This document shows, in pieces, positions 18,753 to 26,623 of a stretch of 41,555 nucleotides of DNA. The notes under the pieces are model-generated. The model ran no database searches, was not told where the DNA came from, and saw only the letters and a program-made list of their open reading frames with translations. The stretch lies in the NCBI GenBank assembly GCA_017994115.1, contig JAGOLK010000010.1, forward strand, positions 1-41,555, given 5' to 3'. This DNA is from Clostridia bacterium. Lineage in GTDB: Bacteria; Bacillota; Clostridia; Lutisporales; Lutisporaceae. Within the stretch, counting starts at the first letter, position 1. Each line of letters begins with the position of its first letter. The position numbers and the translations under genes were made by a program.

Positions 18753-20561
18753 ATGAGCAATGAGTACATAATACTCGAAGGCAAGGATTATGAAAAGTTA
18801 ATAGCAAAAGGAATGGAGCATTTTAATGCCAGGAAGGAAGAACTCAATATTGAGATTCTGGAAAGCAAAAAGAACCTGTTTTCCTCTTACTACAAAGTGA
18901 AGATAGCGAAGGGGGAAAATAAAACCCTGGAGATAATTGAGAGCAATATTGACAGTATTCTGAATGAGAATCTGAAAGCAAACACCAAAAGTATAGATTT
19001 TGATTTTAGAGAAGACGGAGTATATATTAAGGCGGATAAAGATGTTACAATAGTGGATATTGTAACAAAAATTGACCTGCGAAGAATTCAGAGCGTGGAT
19101 CTGACAAAAATAAAACAAATGCTGGAAATCGGAAGCCTTGATAATTGGATAAAAATAGCCGAGCCCCAGATGGAAAAGAAGATAGACAGTGAATGCCTCG
19201 TAAAAACGGCTAAGGACAAAATGAAGGCTTTTATTGTTATCAGCAAACCCATCGGCGGAAAAGATATTACAATAGAAGTAATAAATGAAGCACTTAAGCA
19301 GGAAGGTGTAAAATTCAACATTAAAGAAGATGTGATTGAAAAGGCGGTTTCTCAAAAGGCATATGACAAAGAAATTCTTGTGGCTGAAGGAATAGAACCG
19401 CAGCCGGGGAAGGATGCGGAGCTTGTATACCATTTTGACACTTCCGCCGAAAAGTCAATAAGTATAGACAAAGACGGAAAAATTGACTACCATGAACTGT
19501 CCCTTATAAAAAATGTCAAAGCCGGAGAGAAGCTGGTAACCCTTATGCCGCATACCGAAGGCATACCCGGAAAGAATGTTTCCGGTGAAGATGTTCCCGG
19601 AAAGGATGGAAAGAAGCTTGCCTTGCCAAGGGGAAAGAATGTTGTTGTAAGCGAAGACGAACTTGAGCTTGTCGCAGCAATTGACGGTGAAGTAAAAATC
19701 ATTGACGGAAAGGTAAATGTTTTCTCCGTTTATGAAGTAAAGAATAATGTGGATAACTCTACAGGCAACATAAGGTTTAACGGAAAAGTAATAGTAATGG
19801 GCAATGTTCTGACAGGCTTTTTAATCGAGGCCGAAGGAGATGTGGAAGTTTATGGTGTTGTTGAAGGGGCTCAGATAAAATCCAAAGGCAATATAATACT
19901 TCACAGAGGAATACAAGGTATGAACAGAGGAGAGCTTTACTGCGAAGGGGATCTTGTAGCCAAGTTTATAGAAAACAGCAAGATAGATGTAAAAGGAAAC
20001 ATCCAGAGCGATGCAATAATGCACAGCCAGGTTACCTGCGGAAAGAAGCTGGAGGCAACCGGCAGAAAAGGCTTGCTGGTTGGCGGTACTTTTAAGGTAG
20101 GCGAAGAAATAAAAGCAAAGGTTGTAGGTTCTCCGATGGCTACGATTACAGAACTGGAAGTCGGCGTCAACCCTGAAATGAGAAATAAATTCGAAGAATT
20201 AAAGAATGAATTGAAGCAGGTTACGGATAACCTGGACAAAACAAGCAAGGCGGTTGATCTTCTGACAAAAATGAGCAAAAGTATGGAACTGCCGGAGGAT
20301 AAAAAGGCACTTCTGGCAAAATCCTTACAGCTTAAGCTGCAGCTTAAGCAGAAGCAAGATCAGTTATTAAACGAGCAGAATGAATTGGAGGTTTATTTCG
20401 AAGAATTATCAAAAGGAAAAGTAAAGGTATATGATATTATTTATCCCGGCAGCAGGATAATAATCGGAAGCAGCTTGATGTATATCAAGGATTCTATAAA
20501 GTTTGTTTCCTTTTGCAGAATGCATGCTGAGATAAAAATGCTTTCCTATAATGATATATGA
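18753..20561 (+). CDS. fapA: FapA family protein (DUF342) with N-terminal Jag_N-like domain
   Basis: This 602-residue protein begins with a Jag_N-like fold (about 1-55, GKDYEKLIAKGMEHFNARKE). It then carries the FapA region with the KAGEKLVTLMPHTEGIPG motif. A right-handed beta-helix-like part (about 349-455) is rich in GNVLTGFLIEAEGDVEVYG-type turns. A coiled coil (about 475-550) and a short C-terminal beta region follow. FapA/DUF342 proteins are linked to polar flagellum assembly in Vibrio and are common downstream of sigD in Clostridia; the biochemical role is not established. ATG 18753 follows GGTGAT. Confidence 0.88.
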   Translation: MSNEYIILEGKDYEKLIAKGMEHFNARKEELNIEILESKKNLFSSYYKVKIAKGENKTLEIIESNIDSILNENLKANTKSIDFDFREDGVYIKADKDVTIVDIVTKIDLRRIQSVDLTKIKQMLEIGSLDNWIKIAEPQMEKKIDSECLVKTAKDKMKAFIVISKPIGGKDITIEVINEALKQEGVKFNIKEDVIEKAVSQKAYDKEILVAEGIEPQPGKDAELVYHFDTSAEKSISIDKDGKIDYHELSLIKNVKAGEKLVTLMPHTEGIPGKNVSGEDVPGKDGKKLALPRGKNVVVSEDELELVAAIDGEVKIIDGKVNVFSVYEVKNNVDNSTGNIRFNGKVIVMGNVLTGFLIEAEGDVEVYGVVEGAQIKSKGNIILHRGIQGMNRGELYCEGDLVAKFIENSKIDVKGNIQSDAIMHSQVTCGKKLEATGRKGLLVGGTFKVGEEIKAKVVGSPMATITELEVGVNPEMRNKFEELKNELKQVTDNLDKTSKAVDLLTKMSKSMELPEDKKALLAKSLQLKLQLKQKQDQLLNEQNELEVYFEELSKGKVKVYDIIYPGSRIIIGSSLMYIKDSIKFVSFCRMHAEIKMLSYNDI

Positions 20562-20583
20562 TAAATAATTGGGAGTGATTGTA

Positions 20584-20904
20584 ATGTCTTTGCGGCCTGT
20601 TGACTTACAAACAATTATACCAAAGCTGCCTGAGGTACAGAAGGCAAAAAACGCAGAAAACGAATTGGAAAAGAATAATCTCAGTATAAATATGCACAAA
20701 GAACAACAGCAGCAAGATAAAAACACACAGCAGATAATTGAAACGAAAAAGGCACAGGAAGCCAGGATTAACAGGGATGGGAAGCAAAACAGAGGGCAAG
20801 GGGATCAGAAGGGCGAACATAAGGACAGCAGGCCTGAAGATAATGAAGGCCAGGAAAATAAGAAAAAAAAGGACCCCATGTCAACAATAGATATAAGGAT
20901 ATGA
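20584..20904 (+). CDS. Small hydrophilic Q/K-rich protein, unknown function
   Basis: The 106-residue product has no membrane segment. It has a conserved-looking N-terminus (LRPVDLQTIIPKLPEV), a central Gln/Lys/Asp/Glu-rich low-complexity helix, and a short hydrophobic end STIDIRI. The layout of a defined N-terminus, variable disordered middle and fixed IDIRI-like tail suggests a tether or adaptor. I know of similar small proteins in clostridial flagellar operons but no function. ATG 20584 follows GGGAGTG. It is between fapA and the SwrB-like gene. Confidence 0.75.
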   Translation: MSLRPVDLQTIIPKLPEVQKAKNAENELEKNNLSINMHKEQQQQDKNTQQIIETKKAQEARINRDGKQNRGQGDQKGEHKDSRPEDNEGQENKKKKDPMSTIDIRI

Positions 20905-20917
20905 ACGAGGTGCTCAG

Positions 20918-21427
20918 ATGATTAACTATGTATTAATGGCTATTGGAGTATTTGTCATACTGGCTGCTTCAATAATGATTTTTCTTGATAAAGTAAAGGG
21001 CGAAGATATATATTTCAGCATGGACGTTAAAGAGCAGGAGATAAAGAAGGTTATTGAAGATGCTGATGAAATAATATCCGAGCTTAATTACACATCAGAA
21101 ATGGTAGTGCAGGAAATTGAAGAGAAATTAAGCAGCTTCAGGGAAGAATTGAAGAGCCTCAATAATCAGGTTCCCGGCACCTCATCGGCAGAAAATAAGC
21201 CTGCTGCCCCTGTCGTACCAAATGTCAGCGCGGCAAATAAAAAGAAAAAGATAATCAATGACAATTCTGATTTGGATAAGCCTGTTGATGAAAAGCTCAG
21301 TCAAAAGCAGTTAAAGGTTTTTGAATATGCAGCTCAGGGCATGAGTGTTACCGATATTGCAAAGCAGATGAATATAGGGCAAGGAGAGGTTATGCTTATA
21401 TTGTCCTTGAAAAATGAGGTAGAATAA
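20918..21427 (+). CDS. DUF6115 membrane-anchored HTH-like protein, SwrB-like
   Basis: This 169-residue protein has an N-terminal membrane helix (about 3-22), a coiled-coil stretch (about 30-80), a Pro/Ala-rich linker (about 85-110) and a C-terminal helix-turn-helix-like segment (about 128-165). That segment contains KVFEYAAQGMSVTDIAKQM. Length, topology and position just downstream of sigD parallel SwrB of B. subtilis, which promotes basal body maturation and swarming. The SwrB relation is inference from layout. ATG 20918 follows GAACGAGGTGCTCAG. The stop overlaps the next start. Confidence 0.8.
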   Translation: MINYVLMAIGVFVILAASIMIFLDKVKGEDIYFSMDVKEQEIKKVIEDADEIISELNYTSEMVVQEIEEKLSSFREELKSLNNQVPGTSSAENKPAAPVVPNVSAANKKKKIINDNSDLDKPVDEKLSQKQLKVFEYAAQGMSVTDIAKQMNIGQGEVMLILSLKNEVE

Positions 21428-21828
21428 TGGGGAACTATAACCTGAAAAATATAATGCTTGGTTTGGGAATAGGCCTTGTACTTGCATCAATGATGAATAT
21501 AAGCATGGGAAACAAGGAACTGACATCGGAAGAAATAAAGAAAGAGGCGCAAAAACACGGCCTTGTTGTTTTTTCAAAAGAGGAGATTATAGACAGCCGG
21601 AATCAGGAGAATACTGCTCCAACGGAGAAGGTCACTGTAGAAATCAAAAGCGGTATGAGTTCCGAGAGTATAGCCGCTCTTCTCCGGCAGAAGGGTATTA
21701 TTGACGATACGGGAGCTTTTATTGATAAGCTTAAAGAGACAAATAATGAGACAAAGCTTAAGGAAGGCACTTTTGAGATACCCAAAGGCTCCGGTTATGA
21801 TGAAATAATAAGCATACTTACAAAATGA
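21427..21828 (+). CDS. YceG/MltG-like small membrane protein
   Basis: This 133-residue protein has an N-terminal membrane helix (about 7-27) and a C-terminal segment (about 62-133). That segment resembles only the LysM-like N-terminal subdomain of MltG/YceG: KSGMSSESIAALLRQKGII, then LKEGTFEIPKGSGYDEIIS. The catalytic Glu-containing transglycosylase domain of full MltG (about 340 residues) is absent, so it probably does not cut peptidoglycan. It may bind cell wall near the motor; that is speculative. ATG 21427 overlaps the previous stop (TAATGG). It is the last gene of the flagellar block. Confidence 0.8.
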   Translation: MGNYNLKNIMLGLGIGLVLASMMNISMGNKELTSEEIKKEAQKHGLVVFSKEEIIDSRNQENTAPTEKVTVEIKSGMSSESIAALLRQKGIIDDTGAFIDKLKETNNETKLKEGTFEIPKGSGYDEIISILTK

Positions 21829-21897
21829 CATTACATAAATTTTGTATAAATAGATAGAATAAATACGAGATATCAGGCACCGATTTTAAAAAAATTA

Positions 21898-21926
21898 TTG
21901 CCAATAAATATGTTATATGATAAACT
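21898..21926 (+). promoter_or_regulatory. Candidate SigA promoter for rpsB
   Basis: TTGCCA at 21898-21903 (five of six consensus bases) and TAAACT at 21921-21926 are 17 bases apart. The -10 is preceded by TGA, giving an extended -10 (TGnTAAACT). The predicted start is near 21933, about 100 bases before rpsB, leaving room for the structured leader. No terminator is visible between the flagellar operon and this promoter. Confidence 0.6.
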
Positions 21927-21945
21927 GTTTAAGGTGAAAAACACA

Positions 21946-22005
21946 CATGGCCTGATCCTTCGGGGGAGTGCTTTTACAAAGTCCTCAAAGGATATGACGG
22001 TCATG
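21946..22005 (+). promoter_or_regulatory. Structured rpsB leader RNA, possible S2 autoregulatory element
   Basis: The leader folds by eye into one long imperfect hairpin. 21946-21952 pairs with 21999-22005 (7 bp, one G-U). 21955-21960 pairs with 21988-21993 (6 bp). 21963-21967 pairs with 21982-21986 (5 bp, one G-U). 21971-21974 pairs with 21978-21981 around a TAC loop. Unpaired TG versus ATGAC, CG versus A, and a GTG bulge interrupt the stem. It ends 13 bases before the AGGAGGTGA ribosome binding site. Ribosomal protein leaders often mediate feedback; S2 binding here is inference. Confidence 0.55.
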
Positions 22006-22033
22006 GAGGAAAAACTATAGGAGGTGAAACATT

Positions 22034-22732
22034 ATGTCAGTAATTTCAATGAAACAGCTATTGGAAGCAGGAGTGCACTTCGGCCACCAGACAAGAAGAT
22101 GGAATCCGAAGATGGCGGAGTATATCTTTACTGAAAGAAACGGCATATACATCATCGATCTTCAGAAAACAGTAAAGAAGGTCGAAGAAGCGTACAACTT
22201 CATAAAAGAAGTGGCAGCTTCAGGCAAGGATATACTTTTCATAGGAACTAAGAAGCAGGCACAGGAGTCAATCGAATCTGAAGCAATAAGAGCCAATATG
22301 TTCTATGTGAACCAAAGATGGCTAGGCGGGATGCTAACCAACTTCAAGACCATCAGAAAAAGAATTGTAAGACTTAATGAACTGGAGAAAATGGAAGAAG
22401 ACGGCACTTTTGAAGTACTTCCGAAGAAGGAAGTTATCAATCTGAGAGCTGAAAAGGAAAAGCTTCAGAAGAATCTTGGCGGTATCAAGAATATGGGTGA
22501 GAATCCGGGAGCGATTTTTGTGGTTGACCCCAGAAAAGAAAAAATTGCAATTCAGGAAGCGCACATTCTCGGGATTCCGATAGTTGCAATAGTTGATACC
22601 AATTGTGATCCTGAAGAAGTAGACTATCCGATTCCCGGCAACGACGATGCTATTAGGGCCGTAAAACTTCTTACTTCAAAAATTGCAGATGCGGTTATTG
22701 AAGCTAGACAAGGTGAACAGCTTGCTGAGTAA
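22034..22732 (+). CDS. rpsB: 30S ribosomal protein S2
   Basis: This 232-residue protein shows the S2 signatures [22 protein letters not shown] near the N-terminus and [22 protein letters not shown] near the C-terminus. It is part of the 30S body and is needed for S1-type functions on mRNA entry. Length is normal for Firmicutes. ATG 22034 has an excellent AGGAGGTGA site. The gene is flanked upstream by a structured leader and downstream by a terminator-like hairpin before tsf. Confidence 0.98.
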   Translation: MSVISMKQLLEAGVHFGHQTRRWNPKMAEYIFTERNGIYIIDLQKTVKKVEEAYNFIKEVAASGKDILFIGTKKQAQESIESEAIRANMFYVNQRWLGGMLTNFKTIRKRIVRLNELEKMEEDGTFEVLPKKEVINLRAEKEKLQKNLGGIKNMGENPGAIFVVDPRKEKIAIQEAHILGIPIVAIVDTNCDPEEVDYPIPGNDDAIRAVKLLTSKIADAVIEARQGEQLAE

Positions 22733-22749
22733 CTGCTTGGTAAGCATAT

Positions 22750-22772
22750 AAGGCGGCGACAGCCGCCTTTTT
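22750..22772 (+). terminator. Intercistronic hairpin between rpsB and tsf
   Basis: AAGGCGGC at 22750-22757 pairs with GCCGCCTT at 22762-22769 (8 bp, GC-rich) around a GACA loop, followed by T residues to 22772. The form is that of an intrinsic terminator with a short U-tract. Because tsf has no obvious promoter in the remaining gap, it probably acts as a partial terminator or mRNA-end stabiliser that sets the rpsB to tsf ratio. Confidence 0.75.
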
Positions 22773-22798
22773 CATAAATATCATAGGAGGCGAAGAAA

Positions 22799-23446
22799 AT
22801 GATTTCAGCTTCAGCTGTTAAGGAATTAAGAGAAAGAACCGGTTCAGGCATGATGGACTGTAAAAAAGCTCTTACCGAAAGCAACGGAGACATGGAGAAA
22901 GCAATAGAAATACTAAGAGAAAAAGGGCTTGCCGCTGCCGCAAAAAAAGCAGGCAGAATAGCAAGCGAAGGAATAGTTGACTCATACATACACGGAGGCG
23001 GAAGAATCGGAGTACTAATTGAAGTAAATTCCGAAACAGACTTTGTTGCAGCCAACGAAGAATTCAGACAGTTTGTAAAGGACATGGCAATGCAGGTTGC
23101 TGCTTCCAATCCTTTATACGTCAAAAGGGAAGATGTTGATCCCAAGGTTATAGAGAAAGAGCGTGAAATATACAAAGCCCAGGCTTTGAATGAGGGAAAA
23201 CCTGAGAAAATTATTGAAAGGATGGTCGAAGGCAGAATAGAGAAGTACTACAAGGAAATATGCCTTCTGGAACAGCCCTTCATTAAGGATACAGACAAGA
23301 CAGTGCAGGAAATACTTACGTCACTGATAGCAAAAATCGGAGAAAATATTACGATAAGAAGGTTTGTCAGGTTTGAAAGAGGCGAAGGCCTTGAGAAGAA
23401 AGAAGACAACTTCGTTGATGAAGTAATGAGTCAGGTGAATAAATAG
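22799..23446 (+). CDS. tsf: Translation elongation factor Ts
   Basis: This 215-residue guanine nucleotide exchange factor recharges EF-Tu. The N-terminal UBA-like domain has [19 protein letters not shown] (about 5-23). The core has [17 protein letters not shown] (about 67-83). The C-terminal part includes EQPFIKD. It is of the short Firmicutes/Thermus-like form rather than the roughly 280-residue E. coli form. ATG 22799 follows ATAGGAGGCGAAGAAA. Confidence 0.97.
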   Translation: MISASAVKELRERTGSGMMDCKKALTESNGDMEKAIEILREKGLAAAAKKAGRIASEGIVDSYIHGGGRIGVLIEVNSETDFVAANEEFRQFVKDMAMQVAASNPLYVKREDVDPKVIEKEREIYKAQALNEGKPEKIIERMVEGRIEKYYKEICLLEQPFIKDTDKTVQEILTSLIAKIGENITIRRFVRFERGEGLEKKEDNFVDEVMSQVNK

Positions 23447-23472
23447 GGAACACTTAGTGTTCTCTTTTTTTT
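23446..23472 (+). terminator. Intrinsic terminator after tsf
   Basis: A stem formed by GGGAACAC (23446-23453) and GTGTTCTC (23457-23464), with one G-U pair and a TTA loop, is followed by eight consecutive T residues (23465-23472). This is a convincing rho-independent terminator that starts at the last base of the tsf stop codon. It should end or strongly reduce transcription before pyrH. Confidence 0.85.
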
Positions 23473-23487
23473 GAAAAACAGAAGGAT

Positions 23488-23516
23488 TTTTATTGGATTT
23501 GTAGAAATTTTATACT
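23488..23516 (+). promoter_or_regulatory. Weak candidate promoter for pyrH
   Basis: TATACT at 23511-23516 is a good -10. The best box 17 bases upstream, TTTATT at 23488-23493, matches -35 consensus poorly. A promoter is expected here because a strong terminator precedes pyrH, but the sequence evidence is thin. Confidence 0.3.
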
Positions 23517-23557
23517 TATACATGCCGTGTTGCAAAATACTTGGAGGTATAATATAT

Positions 23558-24271
23558 ATGAGTGACGTGAAATATAAGAGAGTGATACTTAAAATAAGCG
23601 GTGAAGCTTTGGCGGGAGAAAAATCATTCGGATTGGATCATGACATGCTCCTGGACGTTGCGGAAAGAGTCAAGCTGTTAAGGGAGCTTAATGTGGAAGT
23701 TGCGATAGTAGTCGGCGGAGGCAATTTCTGGAGGGGCAGAACCAGTGAGGGAATGGACAGAACAACAGCCGATCATATGGGAATGCTTGCGACTGTCATA
23801 AACGCCCTTGCACTTCAGGATGCATTGGAAGGAATAAATGTGCCCACCCGCGTTCAGACGGCAATTGAGATGAGACAGATAGCTGAACCCTATATCAGAA
23901 GAAGAGCAGTCAGGCATCTTGAAAAGGGAAGGGTAGTAATATTTGCATCCGGAATCGGCAACGCTTACTTCTCCACTGATACTACTGCCGCTCTTAGGGC
24001 AGCGGAAATAGAAGCGGATATAATCCTTATGGCAAAAAAAGTTGATGGTGTATATGACAGTGACCCCGTTATAAATAAAGAAGCAAGAAAATATGACAAG
24101 CTTTCATATATGGAAGTAATCAACAAAGGATTGGGCGTAATGGATAGCACGGCTGCATCCTTATGCCGTGATAATAAAATTCCCATACTTGTATTTGACT
24201 TGAAAAACCCCGATAATATAATTAAGGCAATTATGGGGGAAAAGATAGGTACAGTAGTAAAGGAGGATTAA
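23558..24271 (+). CDS. pyrH: UMP kinase
   Basis: This 237-residue amino acid kinase-family enzyme phosphorylates UMP to UDP. Motifs are [10 protein letters not shown] near the N-terminus, [10 protein letters not shown] (UMP/ATP binding), [19 protein letters not shown], and the late [12 protein letters not shown] segment. Length is standard. ATG 23558 follows CTTGGAGGTATAATAT. An upstream ATG at 23471 would add a hydrophobic stretch translated from the terminator region and is rejected. Confidence 0.97.
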   Translation: MSDVKYKRVILKISGEALAGEKSFGLDHDMLLDVAERVKLLRELNVEVAIVVGGGNFWRGRTSEGMDRTTADHMGMLATVINALALQDALEGINVPTRVQTAIEMRQIAEPYIRRRAVRHLEKGRVVIFASGIGNAYFSTDTTAALRAAEIEADIILMAKKVDGVYDSDPVINKEARKYDKLSYMEVINKGLGVMDSTAASLCRDNKIPILVFDLKNPDNIIKAIMGEKIGTVVKED

Positions 24272-24275
24272 CGGT

Positions 24276-24833
24276 ATGATAAAGGATATCGAAAAGAACA
24301 TTCAGGAGAAAATGGAAAAGACCCTCACGGTGTTTAAGCATGAACTTTCTACCCTTAAAGCGGGACGAGCAAATCCAAGTCTTCTGGACAGAATTACTGT
24401 TGAATACTATGGAGCCCCAACACCTTTGAATCAACTGGCAAACATTGCTGCACCGGAACCCAGAGTTCTTACTATAAGTCCGTGGGATGCAAAATCTATT
24501 CCCGTCATTGAAAAAGCCATACTAAAATCCGATCTGGGTATTAACCCCTCCAATGACGGTAAGATGATAAGGCTTGTAATACCGCAGCTTACAGAGGAAA
24601 GAAGAAAAGAACTGGTGAAAGTGGTTAAAAAGCTTGGTGAAGAATCAAAGGTAGCAATTAGGAATATACGGCGGGATGCAAATGAACATCTTAAGAAGCT
24701 TAAGAAGGACGGAGACATTACTGAAGACGACCTCAAAAAATCAGAGGGAAGCATACAGAAAATAACGGACAAGTTTATCAAAGAAGCTGATAAAGCTATA
24801 GAAGCGAAGGAAAAAGAAATTTTGGAGGTTTAG
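24276..24833 (+). CDS. frr: Ribosome recycling factor
   Basis: This 185-residue protein has the exact family length. It shows [23 protein letters not shown]-type residues (split [12 protein letters not shown] and [16 protein letters not shown]), then [14 protein letters not shown] and a C-terminal long helix with [17 protein letters not shown]. It splits post-termination ribosomes with EF-G. ATG 24276 is 4 bases after pyrH and follows AAAGGAGGATTAACGGT, so the two are probably co-translated. Confidence 0.98.
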   Translation: MIKDIEKNIQEKMEKTLTVFKHELSTLKAGRANPSLLDRITVEYYGAPTPLNQLANIAAPEPRVLTISPWDAKSIPVIEKAILKSDLGINPSNDGKMIRLVIPQLTEERRKELVKVVKKLGEESKVAIRNIRRDANEHLKKLKKDGDITEDDLKKSEGSIQKITDKFIKEADKAIEAKEKEILEV

Positions 24834-24839
24834 AGCATA

Positions 24840-25040
24840 TTGGACAATATACCTCTGGTAATAGGATATACGCTGGATCATGCACTGCAGATAATCGGTG
24901 AAAAACATGATATCATTATTGATTCAACATCAACACCCTTCGAAGATAAAAAGAAAGAAAGACGGGGAAATTCACCTATTGTTGTCAGGCAGAAGGCTGA
25001 GTGTGACAAAATAATACTTACGACATCGTGTTTTAAATAG
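24840..25040 (+). CDS. Small PASTA-like hypothetical protein between frr and uppS
   Basis: The 66-residue product starts at TTG 24840, 13 bases after GGAGG at the frr end. The N-terminal half (PLVIGYTLDHALQIIGEKHD) resembles the start of a PASTA-like repeat. A charged middle (EDKKKERRGNS) leads to IVVRQKAECDKIILTTS, a phrase typical of such small proteins. It has two cysteines and no signal peptide. I have no experimental function to cite. Tight packing between frr and uppS suggests a real gene. Confidence 0.7.
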   Translation: MDNIPLVIGYTLDHALQIIGEKHDIIIDSTSTPFEDKKKERRGNSPIVVRQKAECDKIILTTSCFK

Positions 25041-25042
25041 TT

Positions 25043-25068
25043 TCCCTCACCAGGAGGGATACTTTTTT
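25043..25068 (+). terminator. Terminator-like hairpin before uppS
   Basis: TCCCTC (25043-25048) pairs with GAGGGA (25054-25059) around an ACCAG loop, followed by TAC and six T residues (25063-25068). The 6 bp stem and offset T-run make it a weak terminator or attenuator. The uppS ribosome binding site starts directly after the T-run. Confidence 0.5.
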
Positions 25069-25082
25069 GAGGAGGTTCTCTG

Positions 25083-25805
25083 ATGCTTGGAGATATTGAT
25101 AAGGGCAAGCTTCCTGTACATATAGCCATAATAATGGACGGAAACGGCCGCTGGGCACAAAAAAAAGGCTTGCCAAGAGTAATGGGGCATAAAGCAGGCA
25201 TGGAAGCTTTAAAGAAGACGGTTAAGAGCTGCAGCGACCTGGGAATTAAGATATTGACCGTATATGCCTTTTCGACAGAAAACTGGAACCGGCCGCAGGA
25301 TGAAGTGAACTATCTTATGGACCTGCTGGTGGAATATATGAGAAAAGAAGTGAATGCGCTCCATAAGAATAAAGTAAAGATAAAATTATTGGGTGAGGTT
25401 GATATGCTTCCTGACCAAACGAGAACTGAGATAGAAGAGGCTATCGAGCTTACAAAGAATAATGAAGGGCTTCAATTCAACATAGCGCTGAATTACGGAG
25501 GCCGGGCAGAAATACTGAGAGCCTGCAGAAACCTTATTAAGGACTTGGAGGCCGGAAAACTTGACATGGATTCCGCTGACGAAAAAGTGTTTTCAAGTTA
25601 TTTATACACAAGCAATGATCCTGATCCCGACTTGATAATACGAACAAGCGGCGAACAGCGTATAAGCAATTTCCTGCTATGGCAGGGGGCATACAGTGAG
25701 CTGCTGTTTGTAGACAGACTCTGGCCGGACTTTGATGAGGCGGTGCTTCACAGTGCTATATTGGAATATAAAAACAGGAACAGGCGTTTTGGTGCATTGA
25801 AGTAG
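25083..25805 (+). CDS. uppS: Isoprenyl transferase, undecaprenyl diphosphate synthase
   Basis: This 240-residue cis-prenyltransferase makes the C55 lipid carrier for peptidoglycan and wall polymers. The first catalytic motif is IIMDGNGRWAQKKGLPR, with D19. Later motifs are TVYAFSTENWNRP, LNYGGRAEI and IIRTSGEQRISNFLLWQ. All expected substrate-binding residues are present. ATG 25083 follows TTTGAGGAGGTTCTCTG. It overlaps the region read into cdsA, so uppS and cdsA are probably coupled. Confidence 0.97.
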   Translation: MLGDIDKGKLPVHIAIIMDGNGRWAQKKGLPRVMGHKAGMEALKKTVKSCSDLGIKILTVYAFSTENWNRPQDEVNYLMDLLVEYMRKEVNALHKNKVKIKLLGEVDMLPDQTRTEIEEAIELTKNNEGLQFNIALNYGGRAEILRACRNLIKDLEAGKLDMDSADEKVFSSYLYTSNDPDPDLIIRTSGEQRISNFLLWQGAYSELLFVDRLWPDFDEAVLHSAILEYKNRNRRFGALK

Positions 25806-25816
25806 TGGAGGTAAAA

Positions 25817-26623
25817 ATGCTGAAAACAAGGGTATTAAGTGCGCTGCTCGGTATACCGCTTATAATATTTATATTGTATTCAGGAGGGCTGTATCTTTAC
25901 CTGTTTACAGCGGCAGTCTCTTTGACAGGATTATTTGAATATTACAGGGCACTGAGCAACATAAATATAAGCACAAACAAAATATTCGGATATACTATAG
26001 TTATTTTGTACTATATTATGTTTCTTCTTCCAATTGCCTTTAACAGGCCCGGGTTTTTGATTGCGCTTTCTGTCATCACATTGCTTATATATGAAATCAT
26101 AAGCCAGAAACACAGTTTTACTGAGATATCGATAAACATTTTCGGAATAGCATATATACCTTTTCTTTTCAGCCACCTGCTTTTCATCGAAAACCTCAGG
26201 TACGGCAATATAATATTGTGGCTTCCTTTCCTGACTGCATGGTTTACCGATACCTTCGCATATTTCATAGGCATATATATGGGCAGGAGAAAATTGTGCC
26301 CCGCGATCAGCCCAAAGAAGACTGTGGAAGGTGCTCTGGGCGGAATTGCGGGTTCTGTTACATTCAGTATATTCACAGGTATTATATTAAATAATTACGG
26401 AATTGAAATAAGGCTGATTCATTTTATAATAACAGGTTTTCTCTGCGGTATTGCTTCAGAGATCGGCGACTTGGCTGCCTCATATATTAAAAGATATGCA
26501 GGAGTCAAGGATTTTGGAAACATAATTCCGGGGCACGGCGGAATACTGGACAGGTTCGACAGCATTCTCTTTACCGCGCCGATCATTTATTATTATTTCG
26601 TTCTGATTGGGGATTTGATATAG
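25817..26623 (+). CDS. cdsA: Phosphatidate cytidylyltransferase
   Basis: This 268-residue integral membrane protein has about seven to eight hydrophobic helices. The CdsA signature appears near the C-terminus as SYIKRYAGVKDFGNIIPGHG followed by GILDRFDS. It makes CDP-diacylglycerol for phospholipid synthesis. I chose ATG 25817 because GGAGGTAAAA (from 25807) precedes it; the GTG at 25805 is part of that site. The stop overlaps the dxr start. Confidence 0.95.
   Translation: MLKTRVLSALLGIPLIIFILYSGGLYLYLFTAAVSLTGLFEYYRALSNINISTNKIFGYTIVILYYIMFLLPIAFNRPGFLIALSVITLLIYEIISQKHSFTEISINIFGIAYIPFLFSHLLFIENLRYGNIILWLPFLTAWFTDTFAYFIGIYMGRRKLCPAISPKKTVEGALGGIAGSVTFSIFTGIILNNYGIEIRLIHFIITGFLCGIASEIGDLAASYIKRYAGVKDFGNIIPGHGGILDRFDSILFTAPIIYYYFVLIGDLI

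Noticed and set aside
23471-23557. N-terminal extension of pyrH from ATG 23471
   Set aside because: It would translate the terminator T-run region, lacks a ribosome binding site, and exceeds the family length; ATG 23558 has GGAGG.
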